In this document: one piece after another, positions 33,956-43,146 of the stretch
Layout: each line of letters opens with the position of its first letter
Numbering within the stretch: the stretch's first letter is position 1
Position numbers and translations under genes: made by a program
Assembly: GCA_018265615.1 (NCBI GenBank)
Contig: JABLYX010000031.1
Location: 1 to 52,779 of the forward strand
Direction: 5' to 3'
Origin: Lentisphaeria bacterium
Lineage (GTDB): Bacteria; Verrucomicrobiota; Lentisphaeria; Victivallales; Victivallaceae
DNA: 52,779 nt
The notes under the pieces: generated by a model
Seen by the model: only the letters and a program-made list of their open reading frames with translations
Databases searched by the model: none
What the model was told of the DNA's origin: nothing

Positions 33956-33984
33956 TTGCATATTCGGCGCCATCGATGTATATT
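33956..33984 (+). promoter_or_regulatory. Promoter-like element without an obvious gene
   Basis: TTGCAT (33956-33961), 17 nt, TATATT (33979-33984). It would transcribe 33990 onward into the cassette D promoter region. The 335-nt gap 33869-34203 contains the hairpin, this element, the cassette D operator and promoter, and only short unsupported frames (for example 22 codons from 34008). It may be a second, distal promoter of cassette D or start a short leader RNA. Confidence 0.4.
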
Positions 33985-34130
33985 GCACACCCGGCAATGG
34001 TGGATTGATGCAGGCAGGGAATATTCCTCCGGCACGGACCCGGACTTCAGGTGCGCCGGGAAACATATCCGGCTGAGTAACCGCCGTGCTTCTTCATTTT
34101 CATTATCGCGGAATTTTTTTATGGAAAGCG

Positions 34131-34187
34131 ATGCACAGCTGTTGTGACAGGTGTGCATTTCTGGCATAATATATAATAAGATGCACA
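34131..34187 (+). promoter_or_regulatory. Cassette D promoter overlapped by a 28-bp operator-like dyad
   Basis: TTGTGA (34142-34147), 17 nt, CATAAT (34165-34170) form the promoter. The -35 sits in the centre of an inverted repeat: 12-bp arms ATGCACAGCTGT (34131-34142) and ACAGGTGTGCAT (34147-34158) with one mismatch and a 4-nt spacer. A further ATGCACA half-site occurs at 34181-34187. Binding would block the polymerase, so this is a likely autorepression site for the regulator at 34204. Confidence 0.7.
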
Positions 34188-34203
34188 ATAGAAAGCTGTT
34201 TTC

Positions 34204-35277
34204 ATGAAACTTGAACCGCAAGTGGAAAGCCTGTACCGCGCACTGGATCAGGAGCTTGACAACTTTCCGGCCGGAACGAAGTTCTATTCCGTCCGGAAAC
34301 TGATGGATAAGTACAAATGTCACCGCGGCGTGCTGGACGGGGCGCTCGACCGGCTCGAAGAGAACCGGCTGATCGACCGGGTCCCGCAGGTCGGTATTTT
34401 CAGCAGTGTGACGCGCCGCCCGAATGTGCGCAGAATTCTTCTCGCCGTATTGGACTGGCCGAGCGAAGTGACGCTGGAGTGGAGCCGGATAGCCGGCGCT
34501 TATGTGGAGAACCGCGAGGAGTGGCAGTTGTGCAAAGTCATGCTGCCGCCGGGCAGCGAGACGATTTCGTCGCTGTCGGCCGACGGCTTCGACGCCGCGA
34601 TCATCCAGACGCCGAGCCCGAATGTTTCCCGTGGGGATATGCGTTTTCTCGCTTCCCTCACCCTCCCGGTCGTTCTGCTCAACGCGGATGTGGGCAGCTT
34701 CGAAATCAGCAACGTCAGGTCCGCCGACGCCGATGGCGCGGTCATGGCCTGCCACCACCTTTACCTGTGCGGGCACAGGGAGATCGCGGTCATGCAGAGC
34801 GAGCCGGATACGCTGCCGACGAAGGTACGCATCTCCTCTTTCGCCCGGACCGCGGGATTGTTCGGCATGAAGCTTGTCAAAATCGACTGCATGACCGTCA
34901 GCGGGGAGTATGCGCAGCACAAGGCCTATCTCGGCATGAAGCAGTATCTGGAGGATCATGGCGGCGAGCCCGGCTTCACCGCGGTTTATGCCGTCACCGG
35001 CGAGGCGGTCCCCGGCATCATGACGGCCCTGCGCGAATTCGGCCATGAGCTGCCCCGCGACGTCAGCATCATAGCCCATTCGATCGAGCAGGTCGGCCAG
35101 TTCTATCATCCACCTCTGACCGCCGTCTGCGCCGATCTGGCCGCGGAGGTGGAAGCCGCCTTCTCCGGAATCGATTCGATCCTGAAGAAGCAGCGGGCCA
35201 GCTTCAAAACCGAAGTGCCGATGAAGCTCATCGAACGGAATTCCGTCAGAACACTCACTCCTAAAGAAAGGATTTGA
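34204..35277 (+). CDS. GntR-like winged-helix regulator with LacI/PBP1-type effector domain
   Basis: 357 residues. The N-terminal 70 residues are a divergent GntR winged helix (FYSVRKLMDKYKCHRGVLDGALDRLEENRLIDRVPQVGIF). From residue ~78 a sugar-binding PBP1-like domain follows: RRILLAVLDWPSE, HLYLCGHREIAVMQSE, FTAVYAVTGEAVPGIMTALREFGHELPRDVSIIAHS. It is the first gene of cassette D and occupies the same position as the regulator of cassette C, but the two are only distantly similar. The 28-bp dyad over its promoter is the probable binding site. The stop is 4 nt before the pseudopilin ATG. Confidence 0.8.
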   Translation: MKLEPQVESLYRALDQELDNFPAGTKFYSVRKLMDKYKCHRGVLDGALDRLEENRLIDRVPQVGIFSSVTRRPNVRRILLAVLDWPSEVTLEWSRIAGAYVENREEWQLCKVMLPPGSETISSLSADGFDAAIIQTPSPNVSRGDMRFLASLTLPVVLLNADVGSFEISNVRSADADGAVMACHHLYLCGHREIAVMQSEPDTLPTKVRISSFARTAGLFGMKLVKIDCMTVSGEYAQHKAYLGMKQYLEDHGGEPGFTAVYAVTGEAVPGIMTALREFGHELPRDVSIIAHSIEQVGQFYHPPLTAVCADLAAEVEAAFSGIDSILKKQRASFKTEVPMKLIERNSVRTLTPKERI

Positions 35278-35281
35278 TTTC

Positions 35282-36019
35282 ATGAAAAACAAATGGTTCA
35301 CATTGATCGAGCTCCTGGTCGTGATTGCGATCATCGCGATTCTCGCGTCGATGCTGCTGCCTGCGCTCAGCAAGGCGAGGGGCAGGGCGCAGTCGACCGG
35401 CTGTGTCAATAATCTCAAACAGATCAGCACCGCTGTCATCTTCTACGGCAACGGCGAGTGGTTCCCGCCGCGCTCAGGAGCGAGCGATGCGGGGCAGGGG
35501 TCCCCGGATTCCTGGGAAGAATTCATCGTCTCCTCCCTCGGCGGGGACGGCGCGCACGCCAGCCGCTGGAACGTCGTCGCGAAGTACCTGACCTGCCCCA
35601 CCGACAAGTATGATCTCGTCGGCAGCAAGAAGACCCGGCTCAGCTATGCGTTCAACGCGGGCAGCGAAAGCGACGGCAGGGTTCCCTATGCGGGCGGCAC
35701 CCGCACACCCGTCGCCGCCAACCAGGCGTTCCGGATGGACCGGGTCAAGCCGTATTACTCCAGCTTCAAAACCAACAGGAACGATATCGTGCTGCTGGCG
35801 GACCGCATCATCCCGCACACGGATGACGCCCGCGACGCCAATTCGTATGGCGGCGGCCAGTCCGTTCCGTACTGGGGCTTCAAAGCCGAGTACGGCCATG
35901 CGAACGGAGACCGGAACGCGCTTTTCTTCGGCATGTACGTCAAGAGAATCGACGTCTCCTGTTTCGCTCCCGGCAACGTCGATTCGCTGTTCGGCCCCGT
36001 CGCGCATTGGGGATTGTGA
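35282..36019 (+). CDS. Pseudopilin-like secreted protein, cassette D
   Basis: 245 residues, preceded by AAAGGA. MKNKW precedes FTLIELLVVIAIIAILAS; Trp replaces the usual Gly before the pilin helix. Cys at mature position 36 (TGCVNN) and the second Cys in LTCPTD are conserved. In contrast to the other four copies, the C-terminal DGHV motif is degenerate: the aligned region reads YGHANGDRNALFFGMYV. The segment YAGGTRTPVAANQAFRMDRV is specific to this copy. It is co-transcribed between the regulator and the GH-A hydrolase. Confidence 0.8.
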   Translation: MKNKWFTLIELLVVIAIIAILASMLLPALSKARGRAQSTGCVNNLKQISTAVIFYGNGEWFPPRSGASDAGQGSPDSWEEFIVSSLGGDGAHASRWNVVAKYLTCPTDKYDLVGSKKTRLSYAFNAGSESDGRVPYAGGTRTPVAANQAFRMDRVKPYYSSFKTNRNDIVLLADRIIPHTDDARDANSYGGGQSVPYWGFKAEYGHANGDRNALFFGMYVKRIDVSCFAPGNVDSLFGPVAHWGL

Positions 36020-36113
36020 CAAGTCTCCTTCCGGGACGTTTCGCAGATGATTGCAGTGCCGCCGGACGGTTCGGGCGGCAGTGCGGGAAAGTTCAGATTT
36101 TTTTGAGGAAACC

Positions 36114-39100
36114 ATGTACGATTTGAAGGTGTTCTCCCTTGTTGCCGCAGTTTGCGCACTCTGTGCCCTCCGGGCCGCGCCCGTCCCCATCGACGGCGGA
36201 ACCCTGATCGTCCCGAAGCCGGGCGGCAGCGTAAGGACGGCATGTTCCGCGAAGAACGGAGAAATCCTGTTTCCGTTCAACCCCGCGGAACCGGGATATG
36301 CCGAAGTCGCATTGCCGCGTCCGCTGCCGCTCGGCATTTTCCGCTCGGCGCGCGTGGCCGCGAAGGTCCGTGTCCCCGCCGGTTCCCCGGTCCGGAGCAT
36401 GTCGCTGCGGCTGATTGACCGTAATCATGAGGTGTTTCAGTATGTAAGCAAAGCCGATTTCGCCAAGGGCGGCGAGTTCGAGGTGGTCTGGGAGGTGAAG
36501 CCGGACCAGTTCCAGATCTCCTGGGGGGGAGACGCCAACCGCGTTTTCGATATGCCGGGCGGGCTTCTGGGTTTCGCCTTCGATTTCGCCGGCGGCGCGC
36601 CGGCTTCCGGGCTGACGCTCCTCGGGCTCGATATCGATGCCGAAGCGCCGCCCGTGCAGGAGCTGCCGGGCGACAAGGCGCTTCTGCCGCTGTACCGTTT
36701 CGACCGGGATGAGCTGTTCCGGCAGCGCGGCGGGCAGGGGACGATCGTGCGGCAGCCGGACGGCCTGCTGCTCAGGGATATCAAAGGCGAATTCATAATC
36801 ACCGAACGCCGGAACGGGCTGCTGCCCCTGCGCGGCAGGCCCGCCGCCCTGGTCGTCGACGCCGAGGCGAGGGCGGGCGAGCTGACCGCGTTCGCCACTT
36901 TGCTGGATGCCCGCGGCGTGTCGTTCACTACGCCGGTGCTTCGCCTGAGCCCGGGGGGCGCGCCGCTGGAATTCGATCTCGGCGCGACTCTGGAGGGGGC
37001 GGTGCTGCCGGTGAAGATGGACAATATCTTCTTTCGCAATTCCGTCGCCGGAAACGGGGAGGTCCTGTTGAAGAGCGCCTCGCTCCGCACCGTCCTGCCC
37101 ATGGCAGAATCGCAGGAGCTCGAGATCGAGACCGGTACGCCGGTCCATGTGCTCCGTAAAGGCGGCGAAGAGGCGCTGGCCCTCCGGTTCACGAACCGCG
37201 CCGAAAAGGCGGGGAGCTTCGCGCTCGAGCTTGTCTATGAGCATTTCGACGGAACCCGGCTGGCGGAGACCCGTTCCGCTGAACTCGCGCCGGGACAGTC
37301 CGTCACCTTCAGTCCGGAGAAACGGCCCGGCCGCCTCGGCCATTGGCAGGTCACCGCGACCGTGCGGGAGGCCGGTGCGCCGGACCGGCCGGCGACGCTC
37401 TCGCGGTCGTTTGCGCTGCTGGAACCGGCCGGGCCGACGGAGGGGCGCGCGCCCGGTTTTCTCTTCAGCATCTGCACGCATTCGGAGTGGTGGAGTCCGG
37501 GGGCGCAGGATAAGGAGGTGCTCGCCGCCGCCCTGTGCGGGGCGAAAGTGATCCGCGACTCCGTCGACTGGCACACCCTCCAGCCCGCGGCGGACCGCTG
37601 GAATTTCGCCCCGATGGACTCCCTGGTCGACTCCTACGGCGCGATGGGGATGGAGCTTCAGGCGATGCTGGCCTTCACCGCGCGGTGGGCCGCCCCGGAG
37701 CAGACCCGGAACGCGCCGAACTGGCTCGAGTGGTCGCGTTCCAGGCCCGATCCGGCCGCCTGGCGCAACTACGCGGCGACCGTGTTTGCCCGCTACAGGG
37801 GCAGGATCCGTTTCTGGGAGGTGTGGAACGAGCCGGACCTCGCCGGTTTCAACCGGATGAGCATGGACGAATACGTCGAACTCCAGAAGATCGCGTTCGA
37901 AGAGGCGCGCAAGATCTCCCCCGAGCTGAAGCTCCTGACCGGCGGCTACGCCACGCTGACGCCGCATCCGGGGTTGAAGCACCCGGAGTTCCAGAAGGAG
38001 AACCTGATCAGGGCGAAGGGGTATTACGATATCCACGCCTACCATGAGCACGGCTCTTTTCTCGCCTATGCCCGGATCGTCGACCGGCAATTTCTGCCGA
38101 TGCGCGCCGCGGCCGGAGTCGCCGCCCCCTGGTATGCGAACGAAACGGCCATCCACTCCCTCGGCGGCGCCGAGCGCAATCAGGCGTTCACGCTGTTCAA
38201 GAAGCTCCTGTTCGCCTGGAGCCGGGGGGCGATCGGTTTCACCTGGTACGACCTGCGCAACGACGGATTCGACCCGCGGGAGGCGGAGCACAATTACGGG
38301 ATGCTGGATCATGAGTTCTATCCGAAGCCGGTTTACTCCGTCTACAACATGCTCGCCGGACGTTTTCGCGAGGCGCGGTTCCGCCGCCAGTTCGAGGCCG
38401 GCGCAGGCAGTTATGTCTTCGAATTCGCGGCGCCGGAGGGAATCCTGATTCCGGGCTGGAACGAATCCGACGGCGCGACGCGCACGCTTCCTGTGACCAC
38501 GGACGCGGCCTCCGCCGCGCTGATCGACCCGATGGGGAATGAAGTTCCCGTTCCGGTCGCCGGAGGCATGGCGCTCTTCGAGGTCGGGCGGATTCCCGCG
38601 ACGCTGCTGCTGCACGGGGCGTCCCGGGCGGAACTCGGGCCGGAGCTTCTGGCGGTCGAGACCGATGAGTTCGCGGTGCCGGGGAGAACCTGTCCGGTGC
38701 GGATCCGCCTGCGGAATCCGTCGGATGCTCCCCGGAGCTTCATCCTGAATGCGGAAGAACTGCCGGAAGGCTTCACGATCGGCCGCCGCCGGAAAACGGC
38801 GCAGGTTCCCGCGCATGGCGAAGCGGTCGCCGAATTCCGGCTGACGGTTCCGCGCGGGGTGCGGGCGGGGGCGGACGCCGGTAAGGCCCTGAAGCTCTCC
38901 TATGCGCTCCCGGGGACGCCGTGGCAGGGAACCGTGACGGTTCCGATACGTTCCGCCGTGCTGATTCCGGCCCGGAAAAGCGCGCCGGATTTCCGGCTCG
39001 ACGACCGTGCCCGCGTCCACTCCCTGACCGGGGCTGATCCCGCGCTCGGCCACCGCCTCTGGACCGGCCCGGAAGATCTGAGCGGGGAAATCCGGCTCGA

Positions 39101-39551
39101 AAGCAGAGACGGGGAGTTTGTGCTGAAAGCGGAGGTGACCGACGACCGGCATTGCCAGCCCTGTCCGGCGGAAGAGGCGTGGCGGGGCGATTCGATCCAG
39201 TTCGCGCTGCAGCTGCCCGGGCAGGAGGGCTTCTGGGAGTTCAGTCTGTCGCTCTCCGATTCCGGCGAAGCGCGGGCTGCCGTCTCCCGGGCGCCCCGCA
39301 ATTACGATGCGGCGGAGGCCGCCGCGGCCGGAACATGCAGCGCCGTCCGGAAAGGGAACGTCACCGCTTATGAGTTCCGGATTCCGGACCGGGCGGTCGG
39401 GCTGACGAAGGAGCTTTACCGGCAGGGATTCCGGTTCAATCTCCTGATCAACGACAACGACGGCGAAGGCAGGGACGGCTGGATCGAGATCGCTCCGGGA
39501 ATCGGCGCGGAAAAGGATCCGGGCGAATTCCCGTTCATCCTCTTCGAGTGA
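36114..39551 (+). CDS. Very large secreted clan GH-A glycoside hydrolase with CBM9-like tail
   Basis: 1145 residues from the ATG at 36114, which follows TTGAGGAAACC. Signal peptide MYDLKVFSLVAAVCALCALRAA. Residues ~25-430 are beta-sandwich modules. The catalytic barrel spans ~445-770: ICTHSEWWSPG, then RFWEVWNEPDL with general acid E573 and PWYANETAIHS with probable nucleophile E677, as in GH39/GH5-type enzymes. A Ser/Pro-poor beta domain follows, and the last ~190 residues (VTDDRHCQPCPAEEAWRGDSIQFALQ to LINDNDGEGRDGWIEI) match the CBM9-like fold. It probably cuts an extracellular polysaccharide; the linkage is not predictable. Third gene of cassette D. Confidence 0.75.
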   Translation: MYDLKVFSLVAAVCALCALRAAPVPIDGGTLIVPKPGGSVRTACSAKNGEILFPFNPAEPGYAEVALPRPLPLGIFRSARVAAKVRVPAGSPVRSMSLRLIDRNHEVFQYVSKADFAKGGEFEVVWEVKPDQFQISWGGDANRVFDMPGGLLGFAFDFAGGAPASGLTLLGLDIDAEAPPVQELPGDKALLPLYRFDRDELFRQRGGQGTIVRQPDGLLLRDIKGEFIITERRNGLLPLRGRPAALVVDAEARAGELTAFATLLDARGVSFTTPVLRLSPGGAPLEFDLGATLEGAVLPVKMDNIFFRNSVAGNGEVLLKSASLRTVLPMAESQELEIETGTPVHVLRKGGEEALALRFTNRAEKAGSFALELVYEHFDGTRLAETRSAELAPGQSVTFSPEKRPGRLGHWQVTATVREAGAPDRPATLSRSFALLEPAGPTEGRAPGFLFSICTHSEWWSPGAQDKEVLAAALCGAKVIRDSVDWHTLQPAADRWNFAPMDSLVDSYGAMGMELQAMLAFTARWAAPEQTRNAPNWLEWSRSRPDPAAWRNYAATVFARYRGRIRFWEVWNEPDLAGFNRMSMDEYVELQKIAFEEARKISPELKLLTGGYATLTPHPGLKHPEFQKENLIRAKGYYDIHAYHEHGSFLAYARIVDRQFLPMRAAAGVAAPWYANETAIHSLGGAERNQAFTLFKKLLFAWSRGAIGFTWYDLRNDGFDPREAEHNYGMLDHEFYPKPVYSVYNMLAGRFREARFRRQFEAGAGSYVFEFAAPEGILIPGWNESDGATRTLPVTTDAASAALIDPMGNEVPVPVAGGMALFEVGRIPATLLLHGASRAELGPELLAVETDEFAVPGRTCPVRIRLRNPSDAPRSFILNAEELPEGFTIGRRRKTAQVPAHGEAVAEFRLTVPRGVRAGADAGKALKLSYALPGTPWQGTVTVPIRSAVLIPARKSAPDFRLDDRARVHSLTGADPALGHRLWTGPEDLSGEIRLESRDGEFVLKAEVTDDRHCQPCPAEEAWRGDSIQFALQLPGQEGFWEFSLSLSDSGEARAAVSRAPRNYDAAEAAAAGTCSAVRKGNVTAYEFRIPDRAVGLTKELYRQGFRFNLLINDNDGEGRDGWIEIAPGIGAEKDPGEFPFILFE

Positions 39552-39651
39552 TGCGGCACCGCATGGGTTGATCCGGGGATTTCACCGGCCGCCGGCTTGC
39601 ATTATGGACGGAACGGAATTATCTTCCCATATCAACAGAAGGAGTTTCGAT

Positions 39652-40596
39652 ATGGAACGATCCGAATATCCGGCCGGAACCCGCGGCGGCTGGCGCAAGG
39701 ATGCGGGCAACCCGTTCCTGCGCTGGAGCGAACACGGAACCTGTTTCGACCCGACGATCCTGACCGACGAGGCGCCACATGCGAAGTACCGGCTCTATTT
39801 CAGCTGGCGCCCGCAGAATGCGATCGCCGTCGTGGAAAGCGGCGACGCGAAAAACTGGAGCAGGCCGCGCATCGTGCTCGGCAGCGTCCCGCGCGGCGGG
39901 TTCGCGGAGCATGAGATCAACCGGCAGATCGTGTTGAAGCACAACGGCGTCTATCACATGTGGTATTCGGGGCAGGGGCCGGACCGGAAGCAGCCGGGGC
40001 ATGCGCGCATTTTCCATGCCGTCAGCCCGGACGGCTATGAGTGGAAGCGGGATGGAGGCTGCGCGCTCGAAGGCTCCGGGGAGTGGGAGAAGCTCGGCGT
40101 CATGTGCCCGCATGTGATCCGGGACGAGGAGAAGGGGTGCTTCGCCATGTGGTACTCCGGCATGCGGGACGGCGGCAGCATGTATGAGCCGGATGCGATC
40201 GGCTACGCGGAAAGCGCGGACGGGGTCACGTGGCGCAAGCCGTTCCCGGATCCGGTCTTCCGGGCTTCGGACATTCCGGGCGGCGATATCATGAAAGTGA
40301 CCGCCTGCCAGGTGCTGAAGAGCGGCGGCCGGTACGTGATGTTCTACATCGGCTTTCTGGACCACGACCGGGCGACGATCCGCCTCGCGCGCTCGAAGAG
40401 CGGCGTCGGCGGGTGGGAGGAGTTCCCGCACAATCCGATAATCACCCCCGATCCCGGCAGCTGGGACGGCGACTCCTGCTATAAGCCGAGCGCCTGCTTC
40501 GACGGCACGCGCTGGATGCTCTGGTACAACGGCCGCCGCGGCGGGCCGGAGCAGCTCGGGCTCGCCGTCAGGGAGAGCGCCGACCTCTGGTCATAG
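39652..40596 (+). CDS. Five-bladed propeller glycosidase (GH130/GH43/GH32-like)
   Basis: 314 residues from the ATG at 39652, with AAGGAG 7 nt upstream. Repeated propeller blades are visible: WRKDAGNPFLRWSEHGTCFDPTIL, then YHMWYSGQGPD, CFAMWYSGMRDGG and YVMFYIGFLDHD, and finally RWMLWYNGRRGG. The ADPxIxx-like opening and the repeated MWYSG blocks place it in the furanosidase/glycoside-phosphorylase superfamily. No signal peptide; it would process imported oligosaccharides in the cytoplasm. A 100-nt gap separates it from the secreted hydrolase, with a small ATGCGG/CCGCAT palindrome (39551-39564) at the previous stop. Probably the last gene of cassette D. Confidence 0.7.
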   Translation: MERSEYPAGTRGGWRKDAGNPFLRWSEHGTCFDPTILTDEAPHAKYRLYFSWRPQNAIAVVESGDAKNWSRPRIVLGSVPRGGFAEHEINRQIVLKHNGVYHMWYSGQGPDRKQPGHARIFHAVSPDGYEWKRDGGCALEGSGEWEKLGVMCPHVIRDEEKGCFAMWYSGMRDGGSMYEPDAIGYAESADGVTWRKPFPDPVFRASDIPGGDIMKVTACQVLKSGGRYVMFYIGFLDHDRATIRLARSKSGVGGWEEFPHNPIITPDPGSWDGDSCYKPSACFDGTRWMLWYNGRRGGPEQLGLAVRESADLWS

Positions 40597-40608
40597 AACG
40601 CCGCCGCC

Positions 40609-40633
40609 GTCCGGCGGCCGCGAACCGCCGGAC
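40609..40633. terminator. Bidirectional hairpin between convergent genes
   Basis: Perfect 9-bp stem GTCCGGCGG/CCGCCGGAC with a 7-nt loop, between the end of the propeller glycosidase (40596) and the end of ugd (40635). No T-run on either side. Confidence 0.5.
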
Positions 40634-40634
40634 G

Positions 40635-42002
40635 TCAGAAGTGGGTCAGCTTCCTCTTGCCGATCGGATAGACGTTGAAGCCGATTTGGTAGAGGGCCTC
40701 GTGGTCGAGGATATTGCGGCCGTCAAAGAGGAAGGCGGGCTTTTCCATGGAGTCGAAAATCCGCTGGTAATCGAGCTCTTTGAAGCATTTCCACTCGGTC
40801 ATGACGGCGATTGCGTGTGCGCCTTCGGCGGCCTTGTAGGGGTCGTCGATATAGCTGATGTCCCCCTGGACCCCTTCGAGGTCGAGCTTTGCGTTGCCGA
40901 GCGCCTTGGGGTCGTGGATATTCAGTCGCGCATGCTCTTCGAGCAGCTGCAGGCAGACCGCGCAGGCGGGGGATTCCCGCGTGTCGCCGGTGTCCGCCTT
41001 GAACGCGAAGCCGAAGATCGCGATCTTCTTGTCCGCGACGGTGTTGAACATCGCGCCGAGCATATTCCCGACGAAACGGCGGGCCTGGAAGTCGTTCATT
41101 TTCACGACCTGCTCCCAATACTCCGCGACTTCCGGCAAGCCGTAATGGCCGCAGAGGTAGACGAGGTTCAGGATGTCTTTCTTGAAGCAGGAGCCGCCGA
41201 AGCCGATGCTCGCCTTGAGGAATTTCGGCCCGATGCGGCTGTCCTTTCCGGCGGCGCCGGTGACTTCATCGATGTTCGCTTCGGTCTTTTCGCAGAGCGC
41301 CGAAATGCTGTTGACCGATGAGACCCGCTGGGCGAGGAGCGCGTTCGACACGAGCTTCGTGAGCTCGCTCGACCAGAGGTTCGTCGTGATGATCCGCTCG
41401 CGCGGGACCCAGTGGGCGTAGATCGAGGCGACCTCTTCGATGGCACGCCCCCCCTCGGGAGTCTCCATGCCGCCGATGAGGACGCGGTCCGGATTCTCCA
41501 GGTCGCGGATCGCGGTCCCTTCCGCGAGGAATTCCGGGTTCGAGATGATCTGGAACTTCAGGTTTTTCGTGTTGGAGTGCAGGATGCGGCTCATCGCCTG
41601 CGCGGTCCTGACCGGGAGCGTGCTTTTTTCCACCACGATCTTGTCGTTTTCCGCATACTCGACAATGCTGCGCGCGGTCTTCTCGAGGAACTGCAGGTCG
41701 GCGGCGCGGCCGGCACCGGCGCCGAACGTCTTGGTCGGCGTGTTCACGCTGACGAAGATGATGTCGGCCTCGCGGATCCCTTTCTGAATGTCGGTCGAGT
41801 AGAACAGATTGCGGCCGCGGCAGCGGCTGACGACCTCGTCGAGCCCCGGCTCGTAGATCGGCAGCTCTTCGGAGTTCCACGCCGCGATCCGGTTCGCGTT
41901 GATGTCCACGACGGTCACTTTGCAGTCGGGACAGCGGTCGGCGATAACCGCCATGGTCGGGCCGCCCACGTAGCCGGCGCCTATGCACAGGATGTTTTTC
42001 AT
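40635..42002 (-). CDS. ugd: UDP-glucose 6-dehydrogenase, eukaryote-like type
   Basis: 455 residues. Oxidises UDP-glucose to UDP-glucuronate with two NAD+. NILCIGAGYVGGPTMAVIA at the N-terminus, AAWNSEELPIYEPGLDEVV, FVSVNTPTKTFG, NPEFLAEGTAI and the catalytic Cys in ASIGFGGSCFKKD (C272) are all present. The phrasing of these blocks (CIGAGYVGGPTMAVIA, AWNSxxLPIYEPGLDE) is that of animal and plant UGDH rather than the short bacterial Ugd. GAGGTGA precedes the ATG. Its product is the substrate of the decarboxylase encoded just upstream on the same strand (42124-43086), with a hairpin between the two. Confidence 0.93.
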   Translation of the reverse strand: MKNILCIGAGYVGGPTMAVIADRCPDCKVTVVDINANRIAAWNSEELPIYEPGLDEVVSRCRGRNLFYSTDIQKGIREADIIFVSVNTPTKTFGAGAGRAADLQFLEKTARSIVEYAENDKIVVEKSTLPVRTAQAMSRILHSNTKNLKFQIISNPEFLAEGTAIRDLENPDRVLIGGMETPEGGRAIEEVASIYAHWVPRERIITTNLWSSELTKLVSNALLAQRVSSVNSISALCEKTEANIDEVTGAAGKDSRIGPKFLKASIGFGGSCFKKDILNLVYLCGHYGLPEVAEYWEQVVKMNDFQARRFVGNMLGAMFNTVADKKIAIFGFAFKADTGDTRESPACAVCLQLLEEHARLNIHDPKALGNAKLDLEGVQGDISYIDDPYKAAEGAHAIAVMTEWKCFKELDYQRIFDSMEKPAFLFDGRNILDHEALYQIGFNVYPIGKRKLTHF

Positions 42003-42033
42003 GATTCACCTCATCTGGTTGTATTGGGTACAG

Positions 42034-42074
42034 ACAAAGAGCGCCATGCAGCGTGAAAACGTTTCATGGCGCTC
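42034..42074 (-). terminator. Terminator after the UDP-glucuronate decarboxylase gene, with embedded palindrome
   Basis: On the minus strand, GAGCGCCATG (42074-42065) pairs perfectly with CATGGCGCTC (42048-42039), followed by TTTGT. The loop contains a second palindrome, TGAAA/TTTCA around ACG (42054-42066), resembling LacI-type operators. It lies 50 nt after the decarboxylase stop and 32 nt before ugd. Confidence 0.55.
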
Positions 42075-42123
42075 CGGCAAACCGCCCCGGCGACGGGCTG
42101 CGGTTTGAAAATTTCGTGTCATA

Positions 42124-43086
<963 letters not shown>

Positions 43087-43146
43087 TGTCTGCTTTCCGG
43101 GATTCTGATTGATCAACTTCCTATACAATAGACGCGGAATCCGGAT

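Noticed and set aside
33956..34147. 63-codon plus-strand frame between cassettes C and D
   Set aside because: No ribosome site, no known motif, and it overlaps the orphan promoter and the operator dyad.
36093..39152. 1019-codon open frame on the minus strand opposite the GH-A hydrolase
   Set aside because: Same explanation: an Arg-rich mirror frame without motifs, while the plus strand has clear domains and a ribosome site.
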